Of a stretch of 64,000 nucleotides of DNA, positions 1 through 8,263 are shown in pieces. This DNA comes from JAICXG01 sp036494545 (GTDB lineage Bacteria; Verrucomicrobiota; Verrucomicrobiia; Chthoniobacterales; UBA10450): the NCBI GenBank assembly GCA_036494545.1, contig DASXOB010000022.1:310001-374000 (forward strand). The letters are read 5' to 3'. The stretch's first letter is position 1. The number at the start of each line of letters is the position of its first letter. The notes under the pieces were generated by a model. It worked only from the letters and a program-made list of their open reading frames with translations, was not told the origin of the DNA and ran no database searches. The position numbers and the translations under genes were made by a program.

Positions 1-835
1 CGTGGCCGAGCCGGTCAGTCACGAAGGAAATCAGGCCTGGTGGTTTTCCTAATCGATCGAGAATCAGCCTCACGACATCCAGATTTACCATCTCACCTCC
101 GCCGCCAAGGTTGTAAACCTGGCCGGGCTTGCCCTTGAAGAGGGCGGCAACAATCGCGGCGCAATGATCCTCCACATGAATCCAATCGCGGACGTTCAGA
201 CCATCGCCGTAGACGGGCAGAGGCTGGTCGCTGAGCGCCTTGATGATCATGAGCGGAATGAGCTTTTCGGGGAATTGGCAGGGCCCGTAGTTGTTCGAAC
301 AACGGGTCACGATCACGTCCTGCCCATAGGTATGATAGGAGGCGAGCGCGAGCAGGTCGGCACCGGCTTTGCTGGCCGAATAGGGCGAGCTGGGATTGAG
401 AGGCGACCGCTCGGTGAAGCGTCCGCTGTCGCCTAACGAGCCGTAGACTTCGTCCGTCGAAATCTGGATGAAACGTTGCACGCCGTGTTTGCGCGCCGCA
501 TTGAGGAGGACGCTCGTGCCGACGACATTGGTGTGGATGAAATTTTGCGGCGAATTGATACTGCGGTCAACGTGCGATTCCGCCGCGAAATTGATGACGG
601 CGTAAAACTGCTCTTCGTGCAGAAGCGTGTCCATCTGGTCCGCATTGGCGATGTCGGCCTGGAAAAATTCGTAACGGTCGCCGTGCTCCTCAACCACCCC
701 ATCGAGGTTGGCCGGATTTCCTGCGTAAGTGAGGGCGTCGACGTTCGTGACGGAGGCCGGCTTGTAATGTTGCAGAATGTAGCGAATAAAGTTACTCCCG
801 ATGAACCCACAGCCGCCAGTCACCAAGATGCGCAT
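1..835 (-). CDS. rfbB: dTDP-glucose 4,6-dehydratase (3' end cut by window)
   Basis: Extended short-chain dehydrogenase that converts dTDP-glucose to dTDP-4-keto-6-deoxyglucose, the second step toward dTDP-rhamnose and related surface sugars; cytosolic. Translating the minus strand from ATG at 835 gives MRILVTGGCGFIGSN, the GxxGxxG NAD-binding turn, then AAESHVDRS, ISTDEVYGS and the catalytic YSASKAG (Tyr and Lys). The frame stays open to base 1, so about 278 codons are seen; the family is about 330-350 residues, so the C-terminus lies outside the window. The divergently read glycosyltransferase gene begins at or very near its start, and the neighbouring genes suggest a polysaccharide locus. 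One CCTAACGA motif lies at 432-439. The family assignment is very secure. Confidence 0.95.
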   Translation of the reverse strand, partial: MRILVTGGCGFIGSNFIRYILQHYKPASVTNVDALTYAGNPANLDGVVEEHGDRYEFFQADIANADQMDTLLHEEQFYAVINFAAESHVDRSINSPQNFIHTNVVGTSVLLNAARKHGVQRFIQISTDEVYGSLGDSGRFTERSPLNPSSPYSASKAGADLLALASYHTYGQDVIVTRCSNNYGPCQFPEKLIPLMIIKALSDQPLPVYGDGLNVRDWIHVEDHCAAIVAALFKGKPGQVYNLGGGGEMVNLDVVRLILDRLGKPPGLISFVTDRLGH

Positions 836-2696
836 TGGTCCGCTACCTAGCAGCGGAGAAGTGGCCGCGCGAGGAGAATTTGAGCCTGCTTCTCCATTGT
901 GGGGCGAGCGGTTGGCCCGCACAGATTGGATCTTCTGGGGCATCATCGGCCTGGGCGCTTTTCTTCGGTTCTTGCTGCTTTCCATCAAGCCGCCGCACTT
1001 CGACGAAGGAATCAACGGCTGGTTTGTCGATCAAATGATGAAGACCGGCTTCTACCGCTATGATCCGACGAACTATCACGGGCCGCTACACTTCTACGTC
1101 CTCCTGGTCGCGCAGGCGCTCTTCGGTCGTCACATCTGGGCGCTGCGCCTCCCGGTGGTGCTGGCGAGCATTGGATCGATCTTTCTCACGCTGAAATTCG
1201 AACCGCTGGTCGGGCGTAAAGTGAGCCGTCTCGCCGCGCTCGCCATGGCGATCTCGCCCGGTTTCATCTTCTACGGGCGCTATTCAATCCACGAGGTCTG
1301 GCTCCTGTTTTTCTCCATGCTCTTTATCCTTGGACTTCTCGGGCTCTGGCGCTTTGGCACCCGAGGCTATCTCTGGTGCGTGGGAATCGGCACCGCCGGG
1401 ATGATTCTTACCAAGGAGACTTACATCATTCATATCGGCAGCGCTTTCCTGGCCGCTGCGGTCCTTTGGGTTTCGCACCGTCTCACTCCTATGGAAGAGG
1501 TGAAGCGAGCGCGCCAGCAATGGGACCTCGCTGACCTGGCGATCGTCACCGCCGCAACCGTATTCCTCATCGTCTTCTTTTACTCGGGGACATTCCTTAA
1601 CTGGCACGGGGTGAAAGGACTTTATCTGACTTTTGCGACCTGGTACCAGACTGGTTCCAACGGCAACGGCCATGAAAAACCCTGGCCCTATTGGTTGGAG
1701 CTGGCTTTGCGCTATGAATGGCCCATCCTTATTGGGCTGTTACTTTGCCTGGCCTGCCAGTTTTTCAAGAACTACACCATCCGCTATCTCGCGATTTATG
1801 GTGCAGGTGTCTTTGTCGCCTATAGCATCATTCATTACAAGACTCCCTGGATCATTATCAGCATCGCCTGGCCGCTTCTTTTTGTCTTCGCGGCGGGTGC
1901 GGCGGCTTTGTTCATCCCGCGTAAAGCGTTTGCGATTGTGCTTTCGGCTACCATTGGATTTGGCCTGGGCCTTGCGATTAGCTATCTCATCCAGCCTGCC
2001 GCGGTGCAGGCGGCCTGTAGCTGGGCAAAATACCTCGGTCAGGCAGTTCAGATAACTCTCGCCGCCACCAGCACCAGCGCAGTCTGCGGAGAAATTGGCG
2101 GAAGACTTTTTGCCTGCGCTCTGATTTGCGCGCTGCTCTGCGGCGGTTTTGCATGGTGGCGCGCCGACTCGTGGAAGCCCGGCGAACATTTCATGCGGAG
2201 AGTACAGCAGGGAGCGGTTGGGCTATCTCTCGTTTTTTCGCTAGGAATGGCAATTTGGCTCAATTACTTCCGCTGCACGACTGACACTGAGCCCTATGTT
2301 TATGTGCAGACTTACAATGATATCTTTCGGCTTATGAATCCGATCATGCGCCTGGTGCACAACAATCCTATTTACTATCGCATGACCGGGAGTTTTATTC
2401 GAACAAGCACTTATCCTTTCCCCTGGCTCCTTGGAGACTTTGGCAACGTGGGATACTACGAGGGGGCTAACTCTCCGGGAAAAATGGACGCCGATTTCCT
2501 AGTCGTCCAGTCCGACCGCATTGCGGCAGTGGAAAAGAAGTTACACGACAGCTATTTCACCGAGCCGATGAAGATCCGCCCCTATCAGGACGAGTCGAAA
2601 ATCTATTTTAGCGCCAAGACTTTCCATAAGGTTTTTCCTGGCCGGTCACCCGACTTTGTCGGCGCTGCCGCCCCGACGCCTGCGCCGCCACAATGA
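828..2696 (+). CDS. Agl23-like multi-pass membrane glycosyltransferase (GT39/GT-C type)
   Basis: Predicted polytopic membrane protein of about 620 residues with 10 or more hydrophobic segments. The first luminal loop contains PPHFDEGINGWFVDQM and YHGPLHFY, typical of GT-C/GT39 proteins (acidic DE after the first TM) and close to the 'flippase activity-associated Agl23' family. It probably transfers a sugar from a lipid carrier at the outer face of the inner membrane; the substrate cannot be read from the sequence. The start is uncertain. ATGs at 801 and 828 overlap the divergent rfbB start; GTG 861, TTG 897 and TTG 912 would leave an intergenic promoter space, but none has a clearly placed ribosome-binding site. 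The stop overlaps the next start as ATGA, implying translational coupling. Confidence 0.8.
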   Translation: MRIGPLPSSGEVAARGEFEPASPLWGERLARTDWIFWGIIGLGAFLRFLLLSIKPPHFDEGINGWFVDQMMKTGFYRYDPTNYHGPLHFYVLLVAQALFGRHIWALRLPVVLASIGSIFLTLKFEPLVGRKVSRLAALAMAISPGFIFYGRYSIHEVWLLFFSMLFILGLLGLWRFGTRGYLWCVGIGTAGMILTKETYIIHIGSAFLAAAVLWVSHRLTPMEEVKRARQQWDLADLAIVTAATVFLIVFFYSGTFLNWHGVKGLYLTFATWYQTGSNGNGHEKPWPYWLELALRYEWPILIGLLLCLACQFFKNYTIRYLAIYGAGVFVAYSIIHYKTPWIIISIAWPLLFVFAAGAAALFIPRKAFAIVLSATIGFGLGLAISYLIQPAAVQAACSWAKYLGQAVQITLAATSTSAVCGEIGGRLFACALICALLCGGFAWWRADSWKPGEHFMRRVQQGAVGLSLVFSLGMAIWLNYFRCTTDTEPYVYVQTYNDIFRLMNPIMRLVHNNPIYYRMTGSFIRTSTYPFPWLLGDFGNVGYYEGANSPGKMDADFLVVQSDRIAAVEKKLHDSYFTEPMKIRPYQDESKIYFSAKTFHKVFPGRSPDFVGAAAPTPAPPQ

Positions 2697-4654
2697 AGTG
2701 GTTCTCCGCCGGGATAACTTTCGTTAACACAGCGGCAATTATCGGATTGATTCTTGGCGTTGTAGGTGGTGGCTTAGACCCGGCTTTCGCCGGCTTGGCG
2801 CTTTTTCTAGCCCTCGCGGCCGCTATCTGGGCTTGGATCGGCAGCTCGACTTTTTTCCCGCGCAAGGTTGTTGCCACAGCACCATCTACCCCCTTGCCAA
2901 AGTCGAAGCGCGCCCGCCGACGAATGAAGCTCCCGGTTGAGGCACCTCCCCCTGCTGAGCGCAAACATCGCTGGGATCTGGTTTGGGCCGCGGTTGTGGG
3001 AATTGCCTTTCTCATGTTTGCCGTCCGCTCGTTTTGCTGGGTTCTCTGGGTAGACGGAAATAATCTTAAGATTCAGTCCCCTAACAATCTCGGGGATCTC
3101 GCGCTGCACATTACCTACATAAAGTATTTCGCGAACGGCGTCCCGCTTTGGCCCGATAATCCGATCTACGCCTTTAGTAAGCTGCGTTATCCCGCAGGAA
3201 TCGATTTTTTCGACTCACTTCTCCTTCTCCAACACATTGATCTCGTTCAAGCTCTCGTCTGGACCGGACTTCTTGGCTCAGTGGCCACCTTTTATGCCTT
3301 TTATCGCTGGGGTGGTGCCTTCGGAGTAGCAGGATTTCTTTTCAACGGCGGCCTGGCGGGATTCGAGTTCTTCCAAAATTGGACCTTTAGTGATTACGCT
3401 GAGACAAGAATCGCCTGGAAGAGTATTCCCCTAACCATGTTCGTGACTCAGCGCGGTCTGCTTTACGCCATTCCCGCTGGGTTGCTTCTCTTACTTCATT
3501 GGCGCCGGAAATATTTTCCCATCGCGGGCGACGAATCGCTCCCAAGGTACCGTGGGCTTGTGCCGTGGTGGGTCGAATGGTCGGTCTATGCCGTCATGCC
3601 ATTCTTTCACGTCCACACCTTCCTGGCACTCTCGGGCGTGCTCGTGTTTTGGCTGGTTATTGGTGATTGGGAAATGCGGAAGGAAATCGCGCTTCTCATG
3701 GTCGCCGCGTTTCTGCCTGCGACCTGGATCGTCTGGATGATTACCGATCATTTCCAAGCCAAGTCGATTCTTGGCTGGGCCCCGGGCTGGCTGCAAAACG
3801 ATCCCGCCTTCTCAACTTCGGGTTATGGATTTTGGCTGACCAACTTTGGACTCACTCTTCCGGCCATGATCGTGCTGGTGGCAGTTCTCTGGTGGCGATT
3901 GCTGCGCCGGCCAAAGCCGCAAACAATCCCAGAACCTTCCACTTCCGAGGCCGCGCCTAACGAGCCTAAGACCAGCCTGATTCGAGTTATTCAGGAACGA
4001 CTGGGGCCGTCTGCCGGTCAGGCTTTTGCCTTTGTCATGCCTGGAGCGGGTATCTTCATTTTCGCCCTCTTCGTCAGGACAGCGCCCTGGAATTGGGACA
4101 ATATGAAGCTCCTTGTATGGGCCTACTTCCTTTTCCTTCCATTCCTCTGGCGCGAGCTGATCGCGAAATGGCCTATCCCGGTGCGCGGAGGCGTTTGCTT
4201 TCTCCTCTTCTTCTCAGGATTTGTTAGTCTGATCGCCGGGTTGGAGATGGGAATTCCAGGCTACGATATTGCCAACCGAACGGAACTGAACTCTATCGCG
4301 GTGGCGGTACACAAGATTCCCATTGGTGAACGGTTCGCGGCCTTTCCGACCTATAATCACCCGTTGCTGATGGATGGCCGAAAATTGGTCCTTGGTTATC
4401 CGGGCCACCTTTGGACGCAGGGCTTTGACTACGGCACGATCGAGAATCAGTTGCGCGCACTCATGATGGGCCTGCCAGCCTGGCGGCAGATTGCGCGGGA
4501 TTTGCATGCACGTTATCTTTTTTGGGGGAACGAGGAGAAACAAGCGTACGGCTCAAGTCGTCAACCGTGGCGCGACAAGGCAGCGGTGGTGGCGAGCGGT
4601 CCTTGGGGCACGATCTACGACTTGCAAACGCCCGCCACACCAGGAGGCCAATAG
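2693..4654 (+). CDS. Large multi-pass membrane protein, probable GT-C-like partner
   Basis: A 653-residue protein with about 11-12 hydrophobic segments, starting in an ATGA overlap with the upstream Agl23-like gene. After a short basic region (about residues 55-90, rich in K/R/P) come a TM helix and the loop LGDLALHITYIKYFANGVP. Its acidic residue after the first main helix and its overall layout resemble GT-C glycosyltransferases and other lipid-carrier sugar transferases. The soluble C-terminal tail has LVLGYPGHLWTQGFDY and a short alpha/beta stretch typical of large verrucomicrobial and planctomycetal membrane proteins. I do not recognise a named family. Coupling to the upstream gene suggests they act on the same polysaccharide or glycolipid. 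The 3' end overlaps the convergent ChaN-like gene by about 100 bases. Confidence 0.75.
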   Translation: MKWFSAGITFVNTAAIIGLILGVVGGGLDPAFAGLALFLALAAAIWAWIGSSTFFPRKVVATAPSTPLPKSKRARRRMKLPVEAPPPAERKHRWDLVWAAVVGIAFLMFAVRSFCWVLWVDGNNLKIQSPNNLGDLALHITYIKYFANGVPLWPDNPIYAFSKLRYPAGIDFFDSLLLLQHIDLVQALVWTGLLGSVATFYAFYRWGGAFGVAGFLFNGGLAGFEFFQNWTFSDYAETRIAWKSIPLTMFVTQRGLLYAIPAGLLLLLHWRRKYFPIAGDESLPRYRGLVPWWVEWSVYAVMPFFHVHTFLALSGVLVFWLVIGDWEMRKEIALLMVAAFLPATWIVWMITDHFQAKSILGWAPGWLQNDPAFSTSGYGFWLTNFGLTLPAMIVLVAVLWWRLLRRPKPQTIPEPSTSEAAPNEPKTSLIRVIQERLGPSAGQAFAFVMPGAGIFIFALFVRTAPWNWDNMKLLVWAYFLFLPFLWRELIAKWPIPVRGGVCFLLFFSGFVSLIAGLEMGIPGYDIANRTELNSIAVAVHKIPIGERFAAFPTYNHPLLMDGRKLVLGYPGHLWTQGFDYGTIENQLRALMMGLPAWRQIARDLHARYLFWGNEEKQAYGSSRQPWRDKAAVVASGPWGTIYDLQTPATPGGQ

Positions 4655-5431
4655 TTGCGGATGTGGTTCGTTAGGCAAGCCTCTACGGTCCAGAATCATC
4701 TGCCGCAGTGAAGCCTTCTGCGCGACATAATCCGCGATTTCCTGCGACTCAATCAAAAGGTCGTTAGGCAAAAAGACGATCAATTTGGTTCCGGCATGCT
4801 CGCGCGTGAAGCGGAGAACGTTCTCCGCGATCATCTGCTCTGCGGCGAGATGCGCTCGATAAAGCTGGGCGAAATTATAACGGCGAAGCCCATTCGAACC
4901 GGAAACACGGTCGACAAAATTGTCGAAGGATTCCGGCCGTGAACGGTAATCCCGCGGCAGGAGCGCGATTTCCTCGGCCGTCAGGGCTTCGCCGTCGCGG
5001 ATCTTGCGCAAAAGTTCGCCCGAACCGCCGAGTGCGACCTGTGGCAGATCAGCCCGCAAAGCTGACGGCGCCCAATCCTCGCGCATCGCCGCCGGGAGCC
5101 GCTCGAGCAATTGTGTTCGCGTGATTTCCTGTCGCCGCCACCGATCGAAAAGTGGCTGCTGCGCCACAGACAGCATGCTCCAGCCGAAGGCGACTTGCTC
5201 GCCACTTTGGCGAAAGTGCTCCAGCACGCGCCAGGCCTGCTGGTTATCTGCCGTTGCCCTTTTCGTCAGGCAAAAATAAATTACGTCGGCCTGGCGCAGT
5301 CTTGCGATCCATGCGTCGTCCGGTGAGGGCCGCGGCGGAGCTTCGCCGGTGGCGAATTTGGGCAACGGAGGTTTTGTCGTTCCGCAACCGCTCGTTAGGG
5401 CGGCGGCCAAAAGTAGCATCCAGCGCTTCAC
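4553..5431 (-). CDS. ChaN-like lipoprotein (haem-binding uptake/Tiki-type fold)
   Basis: About 292 residues. GTG at 5431 is the best start because it overlaps the TGA of the upstream GT2 gene (GTGA) and immediately precedes a lipoprotein signal (MLLLAAALTSGC, Cys as lipidation site). The mature part resembles the ChaN/DUF399 family: VIYFCLTKRATADNQQAWRV matches the family's opening strand followed by 'HxxQ'-type helix residues, and VAFGWSMLSVAQQPLFDRW matches its 'Emf...Q..ld.y' block. The usual GExH is replaced here (CLTK), so metal or haem handling may differ from Campylobacter ChaN. It is translated from the same message as the GT2 gene and overlaps the end of the convergent membrane-protein gene by about 100 bases. 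The lipobox itself is encoded by a CCTAACGA copy (5392-5399). Confidence 0.7.
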   Translation of the reverse strand: MKRWMLLLAAALTSGCGTTKPPLPKFATGEAPPRPSPDDAWIARLRQADVIYFCLTKRATADNQQAWRVLEHFRQSGEQVAFGWSMLSVAQQPLFDRWRRQEITRTQLLERLPAAMREDWAPSALRADLPQVALGGSGELLRKIRDGEALTAEEIALLPRDYRSRPESFDNFVDRVSGSNGLRRYNFAQLYRAHLAAEQMIAENVLRFTREHAGTKLIVFLPNDLLIESQEIADYVAQKASLRQMILDRRGLPNEPHPQLLASWCGGRLQVVDRAPRTARHHRCLVAPRLTT

Positions 5432-6222
5432 GCTTCGCGCCGGCGACTGTCCGCGGGAGAAAGTAGAGCCGGTCGCCGCGCCGCTGACGCCCGCCGAAAA
5501 CTTTGCCAGCTTCGCCAGCCAGCCGCCACGATTTGGCAACCGATGCCAAGGGTTCGTTGCCACGTGACTCCGGAAACTTTCTGCTGGCCGGCGAGACGGC
5601 AACGCTCGCTTACAGGAATTTCGCAAATCGCCGCGCCCAATTTCGCGGCGGCGATCTGCGCTTCGATTGTCCATCCAAAGGTCATTTCCTGGGGATCAAT
5701 CCTCTCAAAGAGTCGCCGACTGACGAGACGCATCGGGCCAAGATCGCTGAACATTTTTCCACCCAGTAAACCGGCCCAAACTCCGAGGCCGGCATTCGCG
5801 ATTACATGTCGCAAAGTCATTGCACGCCAGTTCCGCCAGAGAAGAGTGCGGCTGCCCAGGACAAAGTCGTAGCCTTGTTCGAAACGGTTCCTTAGGCCGC
5901 CAATGTCGCGCGGATCGGTGGCACCATCGCCCGCACAAAAAATGTAAGCCCGCACGGAAGGAAAAAGCTTATTAGTCAGGCCAATCGCAGCCTGGCAACC
6001 GTGGCCATAACCTCGGCTTTCGGTCTCGGCGACGAGCACCGGACGCTGGCGCGCAATCTCCGCCGTCCCATCGCTCGACCCATTCACACCAACTGCGATG
6101 ACGAATTGCTCAGGATCGACCGCGTCGAGAAATTCATCGAGCACCCGTCCGATACAGGCCGCCTCGTCGCAAGCCGGAATAATGAGCGCGAATTCCGGCA
6201 GAGGATTCTGGTCGATCTTCAA
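5428..6222 (-). CDS. Family 2 glycosyltransferase
   Basis: 264-residue cytosolic GT-A enzyme. It has FALIIPACDEAACIGRVLDE (nucleotide-sugar binding start), GVNGSSDGT, and FCAGDGATDP as the DxD-like metal site; the later FSDLGPMRLVSR and FGWTIEAQ blocks match dolichyl-phosphate-mannose/undecaprenyl-phosphate sugar synthases. There are no C-terminal TM helices, so it probably makes a lipid-linked or small glycoside precursor. A FabZ-like gene lies 25 bases upstream and the ChaN-like lipoprotein overlaps its stop. The sugar donor and acceptor cannot be inferred. Confidence 0.88.
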   Translation of the reverse strand: MKIDQNPLPEFALIIPACDEAACIGRVLDEFLDAVDPEQFVIAVGVNGSSDGTAEIARQRPVLVAETESRGYGHGCQAAIGLTNKLFPSVRAYIFCAGDGATDPRDIGGLRNRFEQGYDFVLGSRTLLWRNWRAMTLRHVIANAGLGVWAGLLGGKMFSDLGPMRLVSRRLFERIDPQEMTFGWTIEAQIAAAKLGAAICEIPVSERCRLAGQQKVSGVTWQRTLGIGCQIVAAGWRSWQSFRRASAARRPALLSPADSRRREA

Positions 6223-6229
6223 GTCCTAA

Positions 6230-6253
6230 GAATAGCGCAAGCGCGCGCTATTC
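6230..6253 (-). terminator. Stem-loop between fabZ-like and GT2 genes
   Basis: Perfect 9-bp inverted repeat, GAATAGCGC at 6230-6238 and GCGCTATTC at 6245-6253, with a 6-base loop. It overlaps the stop codon of the FabZ-like gene. No T-run follows on the minus strand, so it is a weak or non-canonical terminator, or an mRNA processing or stability element. Confidence 0.35.
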
Positions 6254-6709
6254 CAATCGCGCGGAAGAACTTTCGCGAGCCAAATTGAGAACAAGCTGGC
6301 CATCGGCGACGAGCTCACCGCGCACACGAGCTTCGACCTTGAATTGCCAAAGACCCCCCACCTGCGCCAGCTTCTCGGCACGAAGCACAATCTCTTCTTC
6401 CGGTCGTACAGCCGCGAGAAATTTCATCTTCCGAATCGCCGAGAGCAAAAAGAGTGGTGGCGCATTTCCGGGAAAACCGGAACCCGCCACAATTCCGGCC
6501 GTTTGCGCGAGGGCTTCGGTCAGGATAACTCCCGGCACAAGCGGATTCCGGGGAAAATGACCGGCAAACATCGGATCATCTTTGGCAAAGAGGGCCAAGC
6601 AATCAGCTGATTGTCCAGGCTCGCAGGCCAGTAGCTCCCTAACGAATATAAACGGCGGCCGATGGGGAATAGACGTGCTGAGTGAGAAATGACGCGAAGG
6701 CTGAGTCAT
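6248..6709 (-). CDS. FabZ-like hot-dog 3-hydroxyacyl-ACP dehydratase
   Basis: 153 residues. It opens with HRPPFIFVRELL (FabZ 'HRxPFLLVD'), followed by AGHFPRNPLVPGVILTEALA, which contains the catalytic His of GHFP and the Glu in the central helix, and ends with the strand pair FLLSAIRKMKFLAAVRP. Family members dehydrate 3-hydroxyacyl-ACP in fatty-acid synthesis; hot-dog relatives also act in polyketide or aryl-polyene synthesis. Whether this is the housekeeping FabZ cannot be decided here, because no lpxA/lpxD neighbours are present. It lies upstream of GT2 and ChaN on the same strand. A CCTAACGA copy lies near its 5' end (6638-6645). Confidence 0.8.
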   Translation of the reverse strand: MTQPSRHFSLSTSIPHRPPFIFVRELLACEPGQSADCLALFAKDDPMFAGHFPRNPLVPGVILTEALAQTAGIVAGSGFPGNAPPLFLLSAIRKMKFLAAVRPEEEIVLRAEKLAQVGGLWQFKVEARVRGELVADGQLVLNLARESSSARLE

Positions 6710-6729
6710 CGCTTATCACTCGCTTCGTG

Positions 6730-7194
6730 TTAGCCGTTAACGAAGTAAACAAACTTCCAGCTCCCGTTGACCCGCCGAATACCCGCGCGATATCCGGTAT
6801 ATTGCGACGCAGGCTCGGCAAATTGTGGCGGCGCGACCATGAATTCCCCTTTTGCCATGAAGCGTTCGGAAAGGATTCCGTCCAGCTCGACCCAAAGATT
6901 GTTTTGGTCCCAATATTGGAAAACGCCGGGCCCGGTTCGATCGTCGGCCGGCGTCGCACCCAGCACATAACCAAAGTCAGGCGTCATCATGGAAGCGACC
7001 GTGTTCATGTCGCGCGCCTTCACAGCCGCGCGTAATCGACCAAGGAACGCCTGAAAATCAACGCTGTCCTGCGCAGGGTGTATTTCTGCGGTCTTCGCCG
7101 CCTTCTTGGAATCGCTTTTTGGATTCGTCGTGGGGCAGGCTGTCAATGCCAGCGCTGCGAGCAAAATCAGACAGTTAAAAGGTCGCACGTTCAT
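6730..7194 (-). CDS. Small lipoprotein with NTF2/SnoaL-like domain
   Basis: 154 residues from ATG 7194. The N-terminus is a lipoprotein signal (LILLAALALTAC, lipidated Cys), then a short K/S-rich linker and a roughly 110-residue domain with FLGRLRAAVKARDMNTVASM and the closing strand VNGSWKFVYFVNG, the pattern of the DUF4440/SnoaL (NTF2-like) cone fold. Such domains bind small ligands or serve as protein-protein modules; no catalytic residues are evident. A longer in-frame ORF exists, but this start gives a proper signal peptide. Confidence 0.75.
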   Translation of the reverse strand: MNVRPFNCLILLAALALTACPTTNPKSDSKKAAKTAEIHPAQDSVDFQAFLGRLRAAVKARDMNTVASMMTPDFGYVLGATPADDRTGPGVFQYWDQNNLWVELDGILSERFMAKGEFMVAPPQFAEPASQYTGYRAGIRRVNGSWKFVYFVNG

Positions 7195-7220
7195 GAAATC
7201 GTGCTTAGCAACTGACACAA

Positions 7221-7988
7221 TCAGCCGCGCGAGACAAGAGTGGCTTCGCGTGGCAGGTGCGGCACCGGCCGGGGACGAAGTCGCTTTATGAGGGGATGTT
7301 TGACGAAAACGAAGTAAAAGACCTGCATGAGATCGTGCCAACTGGAAGATGGACTCGTTAGGCGAATCGGACCGGTGCGCAGGGCGCGCAGGATCGCTTC
7401 AACCGTCATCTCTGCCGGTCGAGGAATGCTGGTGTAATGATTTCCAAAAGCGTGTAGTCGATGGGCGTCGGAGGTAGCGATGAGTGGCTTGCCATATTCC
7501 TCCGCGACCTGGCGAGCCCGGCGGTTGAGATCAAACCATCCCTTGTGAAAATGACAGACTTCGATCGCGTCGAAGCAATCGATGTCTTCCACTAAGCGTT
7601 CCCCCATCGAAGCGCCGAGAACAAAAAATGGATGCGGCGCAAAGCAGAAAAGAGAATCGCGCAGGCGGCCCTTGAGCACACGCAGATCAGCAAAGGTGCG
7701 CAGATTCTTGATATTCTCAGGTCGGACATTGAGCAGGACAACATCCGCTCCCTCGAGACGCATCTCGGCCGCCGGGATGAGAAGAATTCCCATCTCCGCC
7801 GCATCCGCGAAAACTTCCGCGCGATCGAAAACTTTATCGTGCAATGTAATGGCGAGCGCACCGAAGCCGAGCTGGCAGGCGCGTTCCAGCAACTGATGCG
7901 CGGTGTAATCGAGCCGATCCTTCGGATCGTCGAGAGTATGGATGTGGAGGTCGAGCTTGATCCATTTACGCTCTTGCTCGTGTTCCAT
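7221..7988 (-). CDS. PHP-domain metal-dependent phosphoesterase
   Basis: 255 residues. It opens with KLDLHIHT (PHP motif I, metal-binding His), later APHPFFVLG and IEVCHFHKGW, and closes with ATSDAHRLHAFG (Asp-His metal ligands), the order expected for a stand-alone PHP hydrolase of the YciV/histidinol-phosphatase type. It is cytosolic, with no signal peptide. The natural substrate is unknown; family members cleave short nucleotides or pAp-like compounds. The C-terminal about 45 residues are basic and poorly conserved. A CCTAACGA copy falls inside (7355-7362). Confidence 0.82.
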   Translation of the reverse strand: MEHEQERKWIKLDLHIHTLDDPKDRLDYTAHQLLERACQLGFGALAITLHDKVFDRAEVFADAAEMGILLIPAAEMRLEGADVVLLNVRPENIKNLRTFADLRVLKGRLRDSLFCFAPHPFFVLGASMGERLVEDIDCFDAIEVCHFHKGWFDLNRRARQVAEEYGKPLIATSDAHRLHAFGNHYTSIPRPAEMTVEAILRALRTGPIRLTSPSSSWHDLMQVFYFVFVKHPLIKRLRPRPVPHLPREATLVSRG

Positions 7989-8112
7989 GATGGCAGCTTA
8001 ACCGCAGGTTTCAGACCTCGCCTGTGACATCTTTTCGACAATCCCCCTCCGGTGCAAACGCGGGCGGCCCTGGCTTGCTTTCCACCTGCGGTTGTTCAAC
8101 CTTGCCCACCGC

Positions 8113-8193
8113 GCTCGGGTGGTGAAATGGCAGACACGTACGTTTGAGGGGCGTATGCCGAAAGGCATGGGGGTTCAAGTCCCCCCCCGAGCA
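8113..8193 (+). tRNA. tRNA-Leu (anticodon GAG)
   Basis: Folded by eye: acceptor GCTCGGG pairs with CCCGAGC, D-arm GTG/CAC with a GG-containing loop, anticodon stem TACGT/GCGTA with loop TTGAGGG giving anticodon GAG (reads CUC and CUU), a long variable arm TGCC-GAAA-GGCA (class II, as expected for Leu), and T-arm GGGGG-TTCAAGT-CCCCC. The discriminator is A; CCA is not encoded. Confidence 0.95.
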
Positions 8194-8263
8194 TTTCTTT
8201 CTTTCTGTCATCCTCGCGATATGCGCCATTGTCTCGCGCGCTGCTCATTGCTAGTGCAAAGGC

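Noticed and set aside
8092..8229. Open frames on both strands over the tRNA
   Set aside because: They coincide with a tRNA-Leu that folds completely; frames through it are incidental.
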